Part shown: positions 1-9,466 of the stretch, piece by piece | Position numbering within the stretch: position 1 is the first letter of the stretch | Layout: every line of letters begins with the position of its first letter | Assembly (NCBI RefSeq): GCF_031582885.1 | Contig: NZ_CP133988.1 | Location: 1,743,501-1,807,500 of the forward strand | Length of the DNA: 64,000 bases | Reading direction: 5' to 3' | Source of the DNA: Streptococcus parasanguinis | GTDB taxonomy: Bacteria; Bacillota; Bacilli; Lactobacillales; Streptococcaceae | Made by a program: the position numbers and the translations under genes | Notes under the pieces: model-generated | Databases searched by the model: none | Seen by the model: the letters and a program-made list of their open reading frames with translations, nothing else | Told to the model about the DNA's origin: nothing

Positions 1-555
1 GTCCGTCCCATAGGCAATATAGGTCGTCTTGGACCAAGGATAGGCTTCCTTGATATAGGACTCAATACCCGGGTTGTCAGAAATCACCAGGTCAGCGTGG
101 CGCGTCATGATCTTTTCAGAATACTTAAGATAGGCTTGGATCGGCTTGGCCCACTTGGCCCTCTTCCACTCCAGTCCATCTGGGTTGATATAAAATCGTC
201 CGCCTATCTTATGGATCTTGCGCGCAAAAGGGGCCACAAAGGCTCCGATTGTATTGCCCAATACGTAAAAAATCGGCTGTTCAATTCCTTGTTTCTTAAT
301 AAGCTTCAAGGCGTAGTTGATGGCCATCATATCATAAGCAATGACACGCGCAGGCCCAAGCTTAGGGGCTTTAATGGTAAAACAATCGACACCCTTGTAG
401 TCAAAATGTTGATAAGCTTGATCATTAGAAAGGCAGGCAACATGGTACTGGATATCTGAAGACACTTGATGGGAGACCAATTGGTCCACAAAAGTCTCAA
501 AACCGCCATATTGAGCCGGAAGCCCACGACTTCCGATAATAAAAACATGTTGCAT
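1..555 (-). CDS. rgpA: RgpA/Cps2T-type rhamnosyltransferase, N-terminal part (runs off window)
   Basis: The gene reads leftward from an ATG at 553-555, and 185 codons lie inside the window with no stop. The N-terminus carries the pattern IIGSRGLPAQYGGFETF, followed by LGPARVIAYDMMAINYALK and NPDGLEWKRAKW, which is typical of the DUF1972-containing rhamnosyltransferases RgpA and Cps2T. This family adds an early rhamnose to the lipid-linked primer of the streptococcal rhamnan backbone on the cytoplasmic side of the membrane. A terminator (633-682) and an extended -10 (590-595) lie just upstream, so rgpA starts its own transcription unit. That unit probably continues into the remaining rgp genes outside the window. 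Confidence 0.9.
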   Translation of the reverse strand, partial: MQHVFIIGSRGLPAQYGGFETFVDQLVSHQVSSDIQYHVACLSNDQAYQHFDYKGVDCFTIKAPKLGPARVIAYDMMAINYALKLIKKQGIEQPIFYVLGNTIGAFVAPFARKIHKIGGRFYINPDGLEWKRAKWAKPIQAYLKYSEKIMTRHADLVISDNPGIESYIKEAYPWSKTTYIAYGTD

Positions 556-589
556 AGAGTTCCCTTTCAAATCATTCACAGTCTATTCA

Positions 590-595
590 ATTATA
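590..595 (-). promoter_or_regulatory. extended -10 promoter for rgpA
   Basis: On the minus strand TGGTATAAT is an extended -10 (TGnTATAAT) about 35 bp upstream of the rgpA ATG. No good -35 hexamer is visible at 17 bp. It lies just past the terminator of the preceding operon, which supports independent rgpA transcription. Confidence 0.55.
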
Positions 596-632
596 CCATT
601 TTCTAGGCTTTTTGCCTAATCCAAACAGAAAA

Positions 633-682
633 GGGAGTGCCACAGAAGGAGCTTTAAATAAAATTCCTTCTGTAATACTCCC
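633..682 (-). terminator. Rho-independent terminator of the glycosyltransferase operon
   Basis: An outer stem GGGAGT/ACTCCC and an inner 9-bp stem ACAGAAGGA/TCCTTCTGT are followed on the minus strand by a T-rich stretch (622-632). It ends the unit reading through 3241-699, before rgpA begins. Confidence 0.75.
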
Positions 683-698
683 ACTATGATAAAGAATT

Positions 699-1946
699 CT
701 AACCCAGTTTCTTCAGTCGAAATATTTTTTTAAAAGCAGATCTTACACTCTTTATTAGAGCTTTTCGGCTGTTTAAAAAATCTGTATCTTTCTGATTTAC
801 TTTTTTATGACGCAATTCATCATCCTCAATCTTTTCAGTAATATTAGCATAAACTCTCTCAAGAGAATATCTCTCTTTTAAACATGGAACTGATTGTACT
901 GCTTCAAATTTCTCTTGGTCAAATCCATCAAGGACCTCTGAAATCATTCTAGTTAAAGCATCTAAATCACCCAAAGGGTAGATACGACCTTGCTCTTTCA
1001 TATATTCAAAAGCAGATTTATGTCCCGCATTATCTGATAAAATTGTTGGAATACCATTTAAAACAGACTCAACATAAACAAGACCAAACGTCTCCATACT
1101 AGATGGAAAAACAGCTAAATCCTTATCAGTAATCTCTGACCAAGGATCATCTAAATACCCCAAAAATGAGATATTTTTCAAATCTTGCTCTGCAATATAA
1201 TCATCACAGAGCTGTTTGTAATCCTCATCCCATGCGCCTAAAAATACAAGTTCAGTTCCTGCTCGATTAAGCATCTGAAAAGCTTTAATTAACTCAAGCT
1301 GATTCTTTCTCTGAGTCAAGCGACCAACCGAAACAATACGATGTTGGTCATTAGATTCAGTTTTTATATCTTCTTTTGGTTCAATTTGAGTATAAGGTGC
1401 AAAGGAATAAATCTTCCTATTTGGAAAATACTTTTCTAAATCCTTAGTTAAAGCTCCTGTTACAGCAAATATTTCATCAGAAAACATATCTATAAAGTCT
1501 AGTTTTTCTTTGTAGTAACCGAACTCCCCCTCAGGAAATTCATGAATCAACCAAAAATGTTTGACATTCTCAAAAGCTGCAGCAAGTGCTCCTTGAAAGA
1601 CGTTGACTGTATTACTGATGACAAGTTCCACCTTGTTATCTACAATAATATTTTGAATATCTTTGACATTTTTATTATAAGAATTCACTCGTATAAAATG
1701 ATTAGCCGGCAAACCACCCGGTGCTTCTTCCCACCACCATTTGACAGCTGAAAAACCATATGTCTCAATCCCTTCTTTCTGAAGTCTTACTTGATACTCT
1801 TCTTGAGATGGAACTTTATAATCAGGAAAAACGTTTAATACACGATAACCTTTTTTCACAAGAAATTCCATCAGATTTACAATTGAAATTTCAGCACCAT
1901 TATCCAACGTTCCTGTTGGAGAAATGAATAGAATTGTTTTGGTCAT
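699..1946 (-). CDS. GT4-family glycosyltransferase
   Basis: A 415-residue GT-B fold enzyme. The N-terminal half has the nucleotide-fold start ILFISPTGTLDNGAEISIVNL (about residues 5-25). The C-terminal half has the GT4 signature FPSSMETFGLVYVESVLNG (about 278-297), including the E-x7-E acid pair (METFGLVYVE) that contacts the nucleotide-sugar. The RBS GGAGAAAATT lies directly before the ATG. It is the last gene of its unit, with a strong terminator downstream and a DUF2142 membrane protein 9 bp upstream. By context it adds a sugar to the cell-wall rhamnan or its side chain. Donor and acceptor cannot be read from the sequence. Confidence 0.85.
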   Translation of the reverse strand: MTKTILFISPTGTLDNGAEISIVNLMEFLVKKGYRVLNVFPDYKVPSQEEYQVRLQKEGIETYGFSAVKWWWEEAPGGLPANHFIRVNSYNKNVKDIQNIIVDNKVELVISNTVNVFQGALAAAFENVKHFWLIHEFPEGEFGYYKEKLDFIDMFSDEIFAVTGALTKDLEKYFPNRKIYSFAPYTQIEPKEDIKTESNDQHRIVSVGRLTQRKNQLELIKAFQMLNRAGTELVFLGAWDEDYKQLCDDYIAEQDLKNISFLGYLDDPWSEITDKDLAVFPSSMETFGLVYVESVLNGIPTILSDNAGHKSAFEYMKEQGRIYPLGDLDALTRMISEVLDGFDQEKFEAVQSVPCLKERYSLERVYANITEKIEDDELRHKKVNQKDTDFLNSRKALIKSVRSAFKKIFRLKKLG

Positions 1947-1955
1947 AATTTTCTC

Positions 1956-3254
1956 CTACATCCAATAGAAAGGAATTATCAAAAAAATGGAAATTAGAAA
2001 ATTTACTAGTAGTGTTATGGTTGAAATTTTTAAAACTTTATTTTGCGAGATTTCAAAGTTTCCTAAATTTGCCACTAAAGGTAAAAAGAGGATTAAAAAT
2101 GGTGTAAAATATCTTCCTTGAGAACCAACTGAAACAGAAGCCCCGTGTCCAAGAACAATCGGTGTCCATTGAAGGTACATAACTGTTACAGTAGCTAGAA
2201 CTTGAATTGGAAACAACCAGGCTGAAAAAATTGAAAAATCTTTTGAAAAGAAATCTTTTTCATTAGCTAAGAAAATTAAAACCAATACTGCTATATCTAT
2301 GAAAATCAGCCATAGAGGTAACTGCAATGTAAAGTTTCCTAAATAACCAAAAACTCCTATTGTGAGAATAGAATTTAAATCTCCATTTTGCCTTGCATTT
2401 ACAAGTGTATTTAAAAGTACATGACTATAATGGACGAGACCACCTTCATTTCTCATTAACAATTGTAAAATGAATAAAATGATTAAAAGTAATAAAAAAT
2501 AAAAGACAAACTTATATCTAGAAACTATAATCTTTAGTGACTTAAACGGTCTATTTAAAACTTTTAATACACCCTTAAATTCAAATGATACAAAAGGTAT
2601 CAAACCTAATAACAAAATATTATTTGGTTTTGTTGCTAGAAGCAAAATCGCAAGGCCGATCACTTGAACAAAATTACGATTGGTAAATCGTTTCGAATAG
2701 GCGAGATTCGTGATAAAACCAATAGCCAACATCACTTCCAAGTAATTCATCACATCATAAGAAAGAGATGAAGCTTGTTGAACCATAATTGGTAATAGTG
2801 ATATAAACATCAAGGCTGTCTTTCCATACTTAAAATAACGTATTAAAAAGTATAACCCAAGTATATAAGCTAATGCATTAAAGATACGCCCCATATAAAT
2901 GATCATCCCAACCGAGGGACTAATCCAACTTCCTATCGTCATCCCAATTAATTGAGGTAAAAAAGAAATCGTTTTTAGACTAATACCAACTTTAAATGGC
3001 TCATTCTTCATTTCAATTTTGCGTGCTAGAAGTTGTTTATATTCCCTTGGTTTAACCTTATCATTACTTGGTATCTCATCCATCCACTTAAAGGAATTCT
3101 CCGTTTGTTTGTGTATAGTCTCCCAAGTCATACGCGCGTGGTTCATTTCATCTGGCACACGATTAATCGGAAACAGAAACATAAATGAGAAAATAAAAAT
3201 CGTTGCTAATATGAAAAATAAATTTTCAACTTTTATCTGTTTAATTCTGTTCAA
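1956..3254 (-). CDS. DUF2142-type polytopic membrane protein (GT-C-like)
   Basis: A 432-residue protein with about ten hydrophobic segments. Just after the first membrane helix is the motif RVPDEMNHARM, the acidic loop that marks DUF2142 proteins and resembles the extracytoplasmic acidic loop of GT-C transferases. Such proteins are usually found in polysaccharide loci and are thought to use polyprenyl-phosphate sugars on the outer face of the membrane. The start overlaps the end of the upstream RgpF-fusion gene by 14 bp, indicating translational coupling. Its function in side-chain addition is inferred from fold and neighbours only. Confidence 0.7.
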   Translation of the reverse strand: MNRIKQIKVENLFFILATIFIFSFMFLFPINRVPDEMNHARMTWETIHKQTENSFKWMDEIPSNDKVKPREYKQLLARKIEMKNEPFKVGISLKTISFLPQLIGMTIGSWISPSVGMIIYMGRIFNALAYILGLYFLIRYFKYGKTALMFISLLPIMVQQASSLSYDVMNYLEVMLAIGFITNLAYSKRFTNRNFVQVIGLAILLLATKPNNILLLGLIPFVSFEFKGVLKVLNRPFKSLKIIVSRYKFVFYFLLLLIILFILQLLMRNEGGLVHYSHVLLNTLVNARQNGDLNSILTIGVFGYLGNFTLQLPLWLIFIDIAVLVLIFLANEKDFFSKDFSIFSAWLFPIQVLATVTVMYLQWTPIVLGHGASVSVGSQGRYFTPFLILFLPLVANLGNFEISQNKVLKISTITLLVNFLISIFLIIPFYWM

Positions 3255-6192
3255 AATAAGTCACCATTTCATCTTTCTTGCTTAAGGTACAATTTTCAAG
3301 GACTGCTCGGTATGCTGATTCTGCTAAGTTTTGCCTTAATTCTGGAGATAAAACTAAAGCTTCTAGCTTGTCAAACCACTGATCATCAGTAACTAACAGA
3401 CCTGTTTCACCATCAATAACCATATCCGAGAAAGCTCCTATCTTGCTTGCTACTGTTGGTACTTTCACCAAAGCAGCTTCAATCCACTTAATCTCAGATT
3501 TGGCACGATTAAAGATAGAATCCACAAGCGGTGCCAGGTTAATATCAACCTCGCTAATCAATACAGGTAATTTGTCCCAGTCCACATAATCGTGAGTGAC
3601 AATTTGATTTTCAAAGGGCTTCATATCTTTTGGAATATCAAGAATTCCGACAATATGTAATTGAACATTACTGTATTTTTTAAGCAGTTGCTTAATTGCT
3701 GGTTTAATCAATTCAAAATTCTCATTATGACTTATTGAACCAGAAAAATAACCAATCTTAACCACGTCTGAGACTTGAGAATAGTCCTTAAGAAATTGAC
3801 TACTGATAGAGATTAACTCATCAGAGGCTAGATTACGATTCAGCAAAACCTTGCTTTGATACTTCTTCAACTCTTTTTGCAACTGATTCGTTGAAGTAAT
3901 AGCACCGTCACAGTTCTCTAGCATGTAACCATAGTTTCGAACATTAGCATCATAATTTTCCTTCTCATGGTGTGGTAATCCTTTAGTATAACTCAATTGA
4001 TCAGTATATAGCGTATCAAACACCAAATCATCAATATCAAAGAAAATTGGTTTCCCATAGTCCTTTGCCAAATGGCAAAGACGGAGAAGTTCAGGAGAAA
4101 TTGGTGACCGATATATGATAATATGACTTGCATTTTGAGCTTGAGTCAATTCGAATTCTGATAAATTTACTACCTTAACTTTAAATCCATGTTTCCGTAA
4201 TTGCTCTGCTTTATTTAAAACACGATAGCGCGTACATTGTGGAATAATATTTTCAACACCATCAATCAATAAAATATATTGTTCACGAGGAACAGCTTTG
4301 AATTTATTGACAATATCTTGCAAAATTGACACTGGGTAATCTGTCTTCTCAGCAACATACTCTAGCAAATCCGGAACTTCTGACTCACGCTCAAGACCTT
4401 GCCACAAGAATTGATCCTCATCATAATTTTTCAAAGCTGTGTATTTGACCAAAGGACTACCTGCTTTAAGCATCCTCAACGGGTGAATATACATAGCAGA
4501 ATCTTCGTATTCTTGCACCACAGCATCGAAACGATAACCTATATCAGAAAAATACTTGGTAAAACGTGTCTCATGTCGACCAATAGCCTTATCGCGAGAA
4601 TCTGTGTCTGTCAAATGTGTCCAATATTCATAAAAAGCATCATCATTTAACATGAGCTTTTCAATAACTAGAAAATACGACTGAAGGTGCTTAGGAATAT
4701 AGCCGTATGGGTTCTCCTTCGTAACATCTTCTTGCTCTTCTCCAAATGAAATCCCCCAGAAATCAAGATGCTTATCAGTCATCTCTTGACAAACTTGAGA
4801 CAGATCCCTCATCGGTCCAATATTGGTATCATTGACCAAGAACAGTTGATCATAATCTTTAAGCTTATCTTTACCAAGAGCAAAGATCCCCTCTCTAAAG
4901 GCTGCTGTGTCATATCCCTTATTGTCACGAGTCAAAACTTGTCCATAGGGTTCAAGTGTATTGATATCTTCAACATGAAGCTGACCGTTTACAACAACAA
5001 TGACATCATCCATCAACGGGGACAAGGCCTGTAAAAAACGTAATTTGTATTCTTGCAACCGATTTTCAGATTCGAAAATGACATAGACTAGCGCTCTTTT
5101 ACCAGTAAATGACAGAGCAGACCGTTGACTATTTCTAAGACGACGTAACCGACGAACCTTAAGTGGGGTCACATGACGACGTAATCTAACAATTTTATCC
5201 TTTGTAGCATTTAAATAAGACTTGATTTTTCGTGGATTTTTTAATAAAACCTTCGTGATTTTAATAGGTTTAATCAGAGAATTCCCTATACGATACGAAA
5301 GAGAACTTCGAATCAGTTGTATCTCTTTACGAGCCTCTTTCAATTCTACTACTTGCGTTTGACTCTTACGATGAAGTTGTTTCTGCTTTCTTTGTAATTC
5401 TTTTACATATTCAGAAACATCATTATGGTGACTTATTAAACTTTCTAAACGATCTTCTAAAGTCATGAGATTATCACAAACTGCTTGATAAATGTCATGA
5501 GGAAGCCTATCCAGATATTTCTCAAGAACTTCGAGATAGATCTCATAATGATATCGTACGGAGTCCCTTTTTGAAATCGAATCTTTCTCAAAAACGCGAT
5601 AATTAAGCTTGGTATTCGGCTGATATACTGCTTTAGCACCATTATTAATAATGAGGTTCAAGAAAAAATCATAGTCTTCAAGTTTTTTCCCTGAAAGTTT
5701 TTCATCATAATAGATACCCTTTAATATTGTTTTTTTTACTAAAGAACAGTTTGAAATATAGTTTGATTTCAATAAGTTATGTAAATCAAACTCTTGTGCT
5801 TTTAAATAGGTTTCATCTTTTTCAAAATTGTATAAATCACAATACACTATATCCGCTTGATGATTATTCGCACAATCATATAATTCCTCTACATATCTAT
5901 TATCCAAGAAATCATCACTATCTACGAATAAAAAATAGTCCCCATTTAAAAGATTGAGTCCTTTATTCCTTGTTCTCACAACACCTATATTTTCGTGAGA
6001 TTCAAATATCGTCACAAAAGGCGATTCTTTCAAAACCTCCTGAATAACTTCTGAGGAAGAATCTGTCGAACCATCATCAAGAACAATTAATTCAATGTTA
6101 CGATAGGTTTGGTTAAAAATACTTCGCAAACATTGTTCAATGTAATTTTCATGGTTGTAACATGTTACAACTACTGATATTAATTTAGTCAT
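3241..6192 (-). CDS. three-domain glycosyltransferase: GT2 - RgpF (rhamnan synthesis F) - GT4
   Basis: About 983 residues. The N-terminal GT2 domain (about 1-250) has LISVVVTCYNHENYIEQC, VLDDGSTDSSS and the metal-site stretch FVDSDDFLD. A charged, coiled-coil-like linker follows (about 250-310). The central domain (about 360-640) matches rhamnan synthesis protein F, with ALVYVIFESENRLQEYK, NDTNIGPM and WGISFGEE. The C-terminal GT4-like domain (about 655-983) contains IFFDIDDLVFDT and a late E-rich sugar-nucleotide loop. I chose the ATG at 6192, where the GT2 start is canonical; an in-frame ATG at 6204 and a TTG at 6231 are alternatives. In canonical rgp operons RgpF is a stand-alone protein, so the fusion is unusual. 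It probably assembles or branches rhamnan. Confidence 0.8.
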   Translation of the reverse strand: MTKLISVVVTCYNHENYIEQCLRSIFNQTYRNIELIVLDDGSTDSSSEVIQEVLKESPFVTIFESHENIGVVRTRNKGLNLLNGDYFLFVDSDDFLDNRYVEELYDCANNHQADIVYCDLYNFEKDETYLKAQEFDLHNLLKSNYISNCSLVKKTILKGIYYDEKLSGKKLEDYDFFLNLIINNGAKAVYQPNTKLNYRVFEKDSISKRDSVRYHYEIYLEVLEKYLDRLPHDIYQAVCDNLMTLEDRLESLISHHNDVSEYVKELQRKQKQLHRKSQTQVVELKEARKEIQLIRSSLSYRIGNSLIKPIKITKVLLKNPRKIKSYLNATKDKIVRLRRHVTPLKVRRLRRLRNSQRSALSFTGKRALVYVIFESENRLQEYKLRFLQALSPLMDDVIVVVNGQLHVEDINTLEPYGQVLTRDNKGYDTAAFREGIFALGKDKLKDYDQLFLVNDTNIGPMRDLSQVCQEMTDKHLDFWGISFGEEQEDVTKENPYGYIPKHLQSYFLVIEKLMLNDDAFYEYWTHLTDTDSRDKAIGRHETRFTKYFSDIGYRFDAVVQEYEDSAMYIHPLRMLKAGSPLVKYTALKNYDEDQFLWQGLERESEVPDLLEYVAEKTDYPVSILQDIVNKFKAVPREQYILLIDGVENIIPQCTRYRVLNKAEQLRKHGFKVKVVNLSEFELTQAQNASHIIIYRSPISPELLRLCHLAKDYGKPIFFDIDDLVFDTLYTDQLSYTKGLPHHEKENYDANVRNYGYMLENCDGAITSTNQLQKELKKYQSKVLLNRNLASDELISISSQFLKDYSQVSDVVKIGYFSGSISHNENFELIKPAIKQLLKKYSNVQLHIVGILDIPKDMKPFENQIVTHDYVDWDKLPVLISEVDINLAPLVDSIFNRAKSEIKWIEAALVKVPTVASKIGAFSDMVIDGETGLLVTDDQWFDKLEALVLSPELRQNLAESAYRAVLENCTLSKKDEMVTYFEQN

Positions 6193-6304
6193 TTTTCTAT
6201 CCATTTCGATATTTATTCTAAAAAAAATCAAAGTTTAATAATAAAATATTTATGATACACTTTTATTCACAAAAAAGCATACTAACCTCAATCTTTAAAA
6301 AGAG

Positions 6305-6350
6305 TACATATAATACTAATTATACTACAGTTTTTAAAAAAATGGAAAAA
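6305..6350 (-). promoter_or_regulatory. possible promoter for the RgpF-fusion/DUF2142/GT4 unit
   Basis: The AT-rich gap after the 6368-6386 terminator contains, on the minus strand, TTTCCA, 18 bp, TATAAT within CTGTAGTATAATTAG. The -35 is weak (4/6). Its position after a terminator and before the next gene supports a role as an internal promoter of the locus. Confidence 0.4.
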
Positions 6351-6367
6351 CACATTAATAATAAAAA

Positions 6368-6386
6368 AAGTAGAATGAATCTACTT
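6368..6386 (-). terminator. terminator directly after the 6387-7604 membrane gene
   Basis: A 7-bp stem AAGTAGA/TCTACTT with a 5-nt loop is followed on the minus strand by a run of T. It begins immediately after the TAG stop of the upstream gene. The stem is AT-rich, so termination may be partial. Confidence 0.6.
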
Positions 6387-7604
6387 CTAATTAATTTTTC
6401 TATGTTTTATCTTTAAATAAATTTCATTTATAAACTTACAGGTTATTATGAAAACACTTAACATTATTGGTAAATAGGTCCTAGTATCTGAAGCATACAA
6501 AGTTGGTGAAAACGAAATAACCATACGTCCCAACAGGCCAATTATAAACAAATAGGAAAGCCAAACCTTATCTTTAGAATCTGAAAGACTCCATATAATA
6601 AACAGTAAAATAAACAATATAACAAAATAGAATAGAACTGCTCCAAAATAAACGAAATTAAATTCAAATGTTCCACTTTCTCTGGCAAGCTTACTAACAG
6701 TGGATAGCGTGAACAATATACTTCTCCATTCAAACTTATGACTTAAAATAGTTAATAAAACAACTGTAGAAAGTATAAAACTAGTAAAATTATTTTTGTA
6801 AATAGATAAAATTACCGAAACAATTAAAAATAAAATTACAAATGCAAATGAGACAGATAATAGTCCATCTCCCGTTTCTAAAATGCCTAGACCCACCTTT
6901 TGAATACTATTTAAATTAATAAAATTTGGAAACCAAGAATCTACATTTTTCATAAATCTTATTGTATTTCCAGGAGCTAATTTCGCTGATAAGATTCCTA
7001 ATGAAGAAACCACAACAAATAGAATATTCCAGTTTCTGTCACTGTTAATCTTCCAATCTCTAATGAGTTCAAAAACAATCCATAGAAAAGCATAAATTGC
7101 TAATTGTTCTTGCATGACAGCGAATACAAAACTTACAAAACTAGCAATCTTTACCAACAAGTTTGATGAATGACGAAAATAAAGAGAAAATAACATGAAT
7201 GAAGCCGGAAGAATATAATTTACATAGGTCGGAATTGATCCTGCACTCAAAAATTCACTTGCAGGAATACAAATGAATATTAAGAACCCTGGAAGCCATG
7301 GAAGTTCCTTTGAGAACTTTTTGCTAGGTAATAGGAATACAAACGTTGCCAAAGCAGATACAATGACAAATAGTTTTTCATGAACAGAAAATAAAAGTGT
7401 TGCTGATTCAATTAACAGTCTGCTACTCCATGTAAAATAACGATCAATTCCGAAATAGAGATAATTATATTGAAATTCTTCTGCGTATTTCAAAAATGCG
7501 GTTTGATCTCCAACTGGTGTAATTTTATTATTAATATAATACTGTATTGCATACAACACAGATACGATAAATATATATAAATAAAATCTTTTACTGTTTT
7601 TCAT
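6387..7604 (-). CDS. polytopic membrane protein of the polysaccharide locus (GT-C-like, unassigned)
   Basis: 405 residues with roughly ten hydrophobic segments and an N-terminal helix followed by a loop containing GDQTAF and YFTWSSRLLIES. That layout (one helix, then an outside loop with acidic and aromatic residues) is what GT-C lipid-sugar-dependent transferases show, but I do not recognise the family with certainty. It is very AT-rich. It lies 23 bp downstream of a GT2 gene and ends at a terminator, so it closes the unit starting at the 11900 promoter. A role in transferring a lipid-linked side-chain sugar, or in polymerisation, is inference from position. A Wzy-type polymerase is an equal alternative. 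Confidence 0.6.
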   Translation of the reverse strand: MKNSKRFYLYIFIVSVLYAIQYYINNKITPVGDQTAFLKYAEEFQYNYLYFGIDRYFTWSSRLLIESATLLFSVHEKLFVIVSALATFVFLLPSKKFSKELPWLPGFLIFICIPASEFLSAGSIPTYVNYILPASFMLFSLYFRHSSNLLVKIASFVSFVFAVMQEQLAIYAFLWIVFELIRDWKINSDRNWNILFVVVSSLGILSAKLAPGNTIRFMKNVDSWFPNFINLNSIQKVGLGILETGDGLLSVSFAFVILFLIVSVILSIYKNNFTSFILSTVVLLTILSHKFEWRSILFTLSTVSKLARESGTFEFNFVYFGAVLFYFVILFILLFIIWSLSDSKDKVWLSYLFIIGLLGRMVISFSPTLYASDTRTYLPIMLSVFIITCKFINEIYLKIKHRKIN

Positions 7605-7627
7605 TTTTTCTCCCTAAACATAAAAAA

Positions 7628-8404
7628 CTAATTATTTGAATGTTGACTCTTCACATATTGTCTCATTAGCAACTTAGCCATCCATTTAGGCCAGAAGAGT
7701 TCATACATGTATAGATCTTCTTTACTACGCGTATTGTCTGCAATGGTTTTTGATGTTTCAGACTCTCCATGGATACGGTGGCACATGAGTTTGTCAGATA
7801 CATAAGCAAAACGACCTTTATACTCGCTGATCTTATACCATGCGTACCAATCCAAACTCACTCTCATTCCTTCATCAAAATAGAAATTCTTCAAATTTTC
7901 TCGATTATAGGTAACTGCTGGACAACAAATCGGATTCCCAAAAGCCATCACACGGTTTCGCCAAAAGTGACTAGCAGGAAAAAGATTCATGGTTTTTAAC
8001 ATCAAGGTTTTGATCTTCAGATTTGTATTCGCAGGAATTTTATGGCCATCTTTTTCTTCAAAATAATCAGAATACCCAATCAACACATCTTGATTTTTTT
8101 CCATCTTAGCCAAAACTTTCTCAGCATAGTCCGGATCATAATAATCATCCTGATGGGCAATCGTAGCATATTTTGTCTCTACAAAAGACATGGCATTATT
8201 CCAGTCCTTACCAATTCCTCCACCTTTTTTGGTATAAAATGGAATATCATACCGCTGACAAAGTTCTTTGATCGAGTCCAGTGGTGTTGAACTATAACAG
8301 ATAATCTGTGATTGGAGAGTTTGATTCTTCAAAGATTGAATACAAGCTTCCAAATATTCGCTCTCTCCATAAGCACAGATCACCCAAGTATGATTACTGT
8401 TCAT
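7628..8404 (-). CDS. GT2-family glycosyltransferase
   Basis: About 258 residues with a GT-A fold: TWVICAYGESEYLEACIQSLKNQ at the N-terminus, then IAHQDDYYDPDY (about residues 85-97) as the DxD-type metal site, and later MRVSLDWYAWYKIS and MCHRIHGESET. Two consecutive ATGs lie at 8407 and 8404; the second has the better spacing to AGAGGAG. The start overlaps the end of the DUF2304 gene, so the two are translationally coupled. There are no membrane segments, so it acts at the cytoplasmic face. The sugar specificity is unknown. Confidence 0.85.
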   Translation of the reverse strand: MNSNHTWVICAYGESEYLEACIQSLKNQTLQSQIICYSSTPLDSIKELCQRYDIPFYTKKGGGIGKDWNNAMSFVETKYATIAHQDDYYDPDYAEKVLAKMEKNQDVLIGYSDYFEEKDGHKIPANTNLKIKTLMLKTMNLFPASHFWRNRVMAFGNPICCPAVTYNRENLKNFYFDEGMRVSLDWYAWYKISEYKGRFAYVSDKLMCHRIHGESETSKTIADNTRSKEDLYMYELFWPKWMAKLLMRQYVKSQHSNN

Positions 8405-8750
8405 CATTCTCCTCTTTCTTTTCTACATGACTTTTCAAAATAGACAATTCTTGAACTAAATGCTTTATCTGTTCTTTTTGTTTTGACAAAGTCATGGTTT
8501 GTAAAAATCCAATAACCAACAGGAAAAAAATAGTAAGAGACAATAGAAAATTGGAGGTCAATTCAAATCCAAGTAATTTAGCAAAGTATCCAGGAATAGA
8601 ATCAAACACTGAAATAACAATCATGACAAGACTGATAACAATCCACATGAATGCCTGTTCAAATAATATATTATTTTTGTTGATATTTCTAATGACTAAA
8701 TAAAGGAAAAAGATTGAGGCTATCAACATCACAATAGATAAAACTGACAT
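8394..8750 (-). CDS. DUF2304 small membrane protein, GacJ-like partner of the neighbouring GT2
   Basis: 118 residues with three hydrophobic helices (about 2-20, 32-52 and 66-85) and a charged C-terminal coiled-coil-like tail rich in K and E. Small DUF2304 proteins sit beside DPM1-type GT2 enzymes. In group A Streptococcus, GacJ of this type is known to stimulate GacI, which makes GlcNAc-P-undecaprenol. Here the gene overlaps the stop of the DPM1-like GT2 by one base (TAATG), the arrangement expected of an obligate pair. The GT2 upstream has no clear membrane anchor of its own, so this protein probably supplies it. Confidence 0.75.
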   Translation of the reverse strand: MSVLSIVMLIASIFFLYLVIRNINKNNILFEQAFMWIVISLVMIVISVFDSIPGYFAKLLGFELTSNFLLSLTIFFLLVIGFLQTMTLSKQKEQIKHLVQELSILKSHVEKKEENDEQ

Positions 8751-9466
8751 TATTCACTCTCCTTCATAAAGGCTGCGATAAGAATTGACGAACACACTTC
8801 TATCATGTAACGAATGGATTTAATTGGCGTAATGGAAGAAACACCTCCAGTACGTTCAAACATATTTGCTGGTCGTTCAACAACACGATATTTACGTTTC
8901 AAAATATGAACAATAGTTTCTGGTTCAGGATACTTGATTGGATAACGCATAGCGAACTGTTTAATAACAGCTTTATCAGCTAAACGGTAGCCTGACGTTG
9001 TATCTAAAACTCTTTGGCCTGTTGTCCATTTAATCAGATTAGAAATCACACCGATTCCAAAGCGTCTCATAAAAGTCGTTTGAAATTCTGATTTAACGTC
9101 ACCAACAAAACGAGATCCGATAACTAGGTCCGCCTCGTTTTTTTGAATTGGTTCTAGCAAGTCTGATAAGGATTCAATATCATGCTGACCATCGCCATCA
9201 AATTGAACTGCTACATCATAGTCATGCTCTAATGCATATTTGTATCCTGTTTGAACCGCACCACCAATACCAAGATTCATCACAAGATGAACAGCATTAA
9301 AATGATTCTCTTCTAGAATTTGTTTTGTCTTATCTGTTGAGCCATCATTGATAACAACATAGTCCAAATCAAAATCAACTTTCTTGCGGTAATTCAAGAT
9401 ACTTGTTACCGTGTCGAAAATGCTTTCCTCCTCATTGTAGGCAGGAATTATCATTAAAACTCTCAA
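8750..9466 (-). CDS. DPM1-like GT2, probable polyprenyl-phosphate sugar synthase (GacI-like)
   Basis: 238 residues. The motifs MIIPAYNEEESI (about 5-16), VVINDGSTDKT (about 36-46), VQFDGDGQHDIESL (about 87-100) and the later TTSGYRLAD fit dolichyl/polyprenyl-phosphate-sugar synthases. The family transfers a sugar from a nucleotide donor to undecaprenyl phosphate. The start appears to be a TTG at 9466 preceded by AAAGGAAAAG. An ATG at 9454 would clip the first strand. It directly abuts the upstream GT2 and overlaps the DUF2304 gene, as GacI and GacJ do. GlcNAc as the sugar is by analogy only. Confidence 0.78.
   Translation of the reverse strand: MRVLMIIPAYNEEESIFDTVTSILNYRKKVDFDLDYVVINDGSTDKTKQILEENHFNAVHLVMNLGIGGAVQTGYKYALEHDYDVAVQFDGDGQHDIESLSDLLEPIQKNEADLVIGSRFVGDVKSEFQTTFMRRFGIGVISNLIKWTTGQRVLDTTSGYRLADKAVIKQFAMRYPIKYPEPETIVHILKRKYRVVERPANMFERTGGVSSITPIKSIRYMIEVCSSILIAAFMKESE

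Noticed and set aside
97..459. 120-residue plus-strand frame at the left edge
   Set aside because: It lies wholly antisense to rgpA, whose product matches a known family over the same bases.
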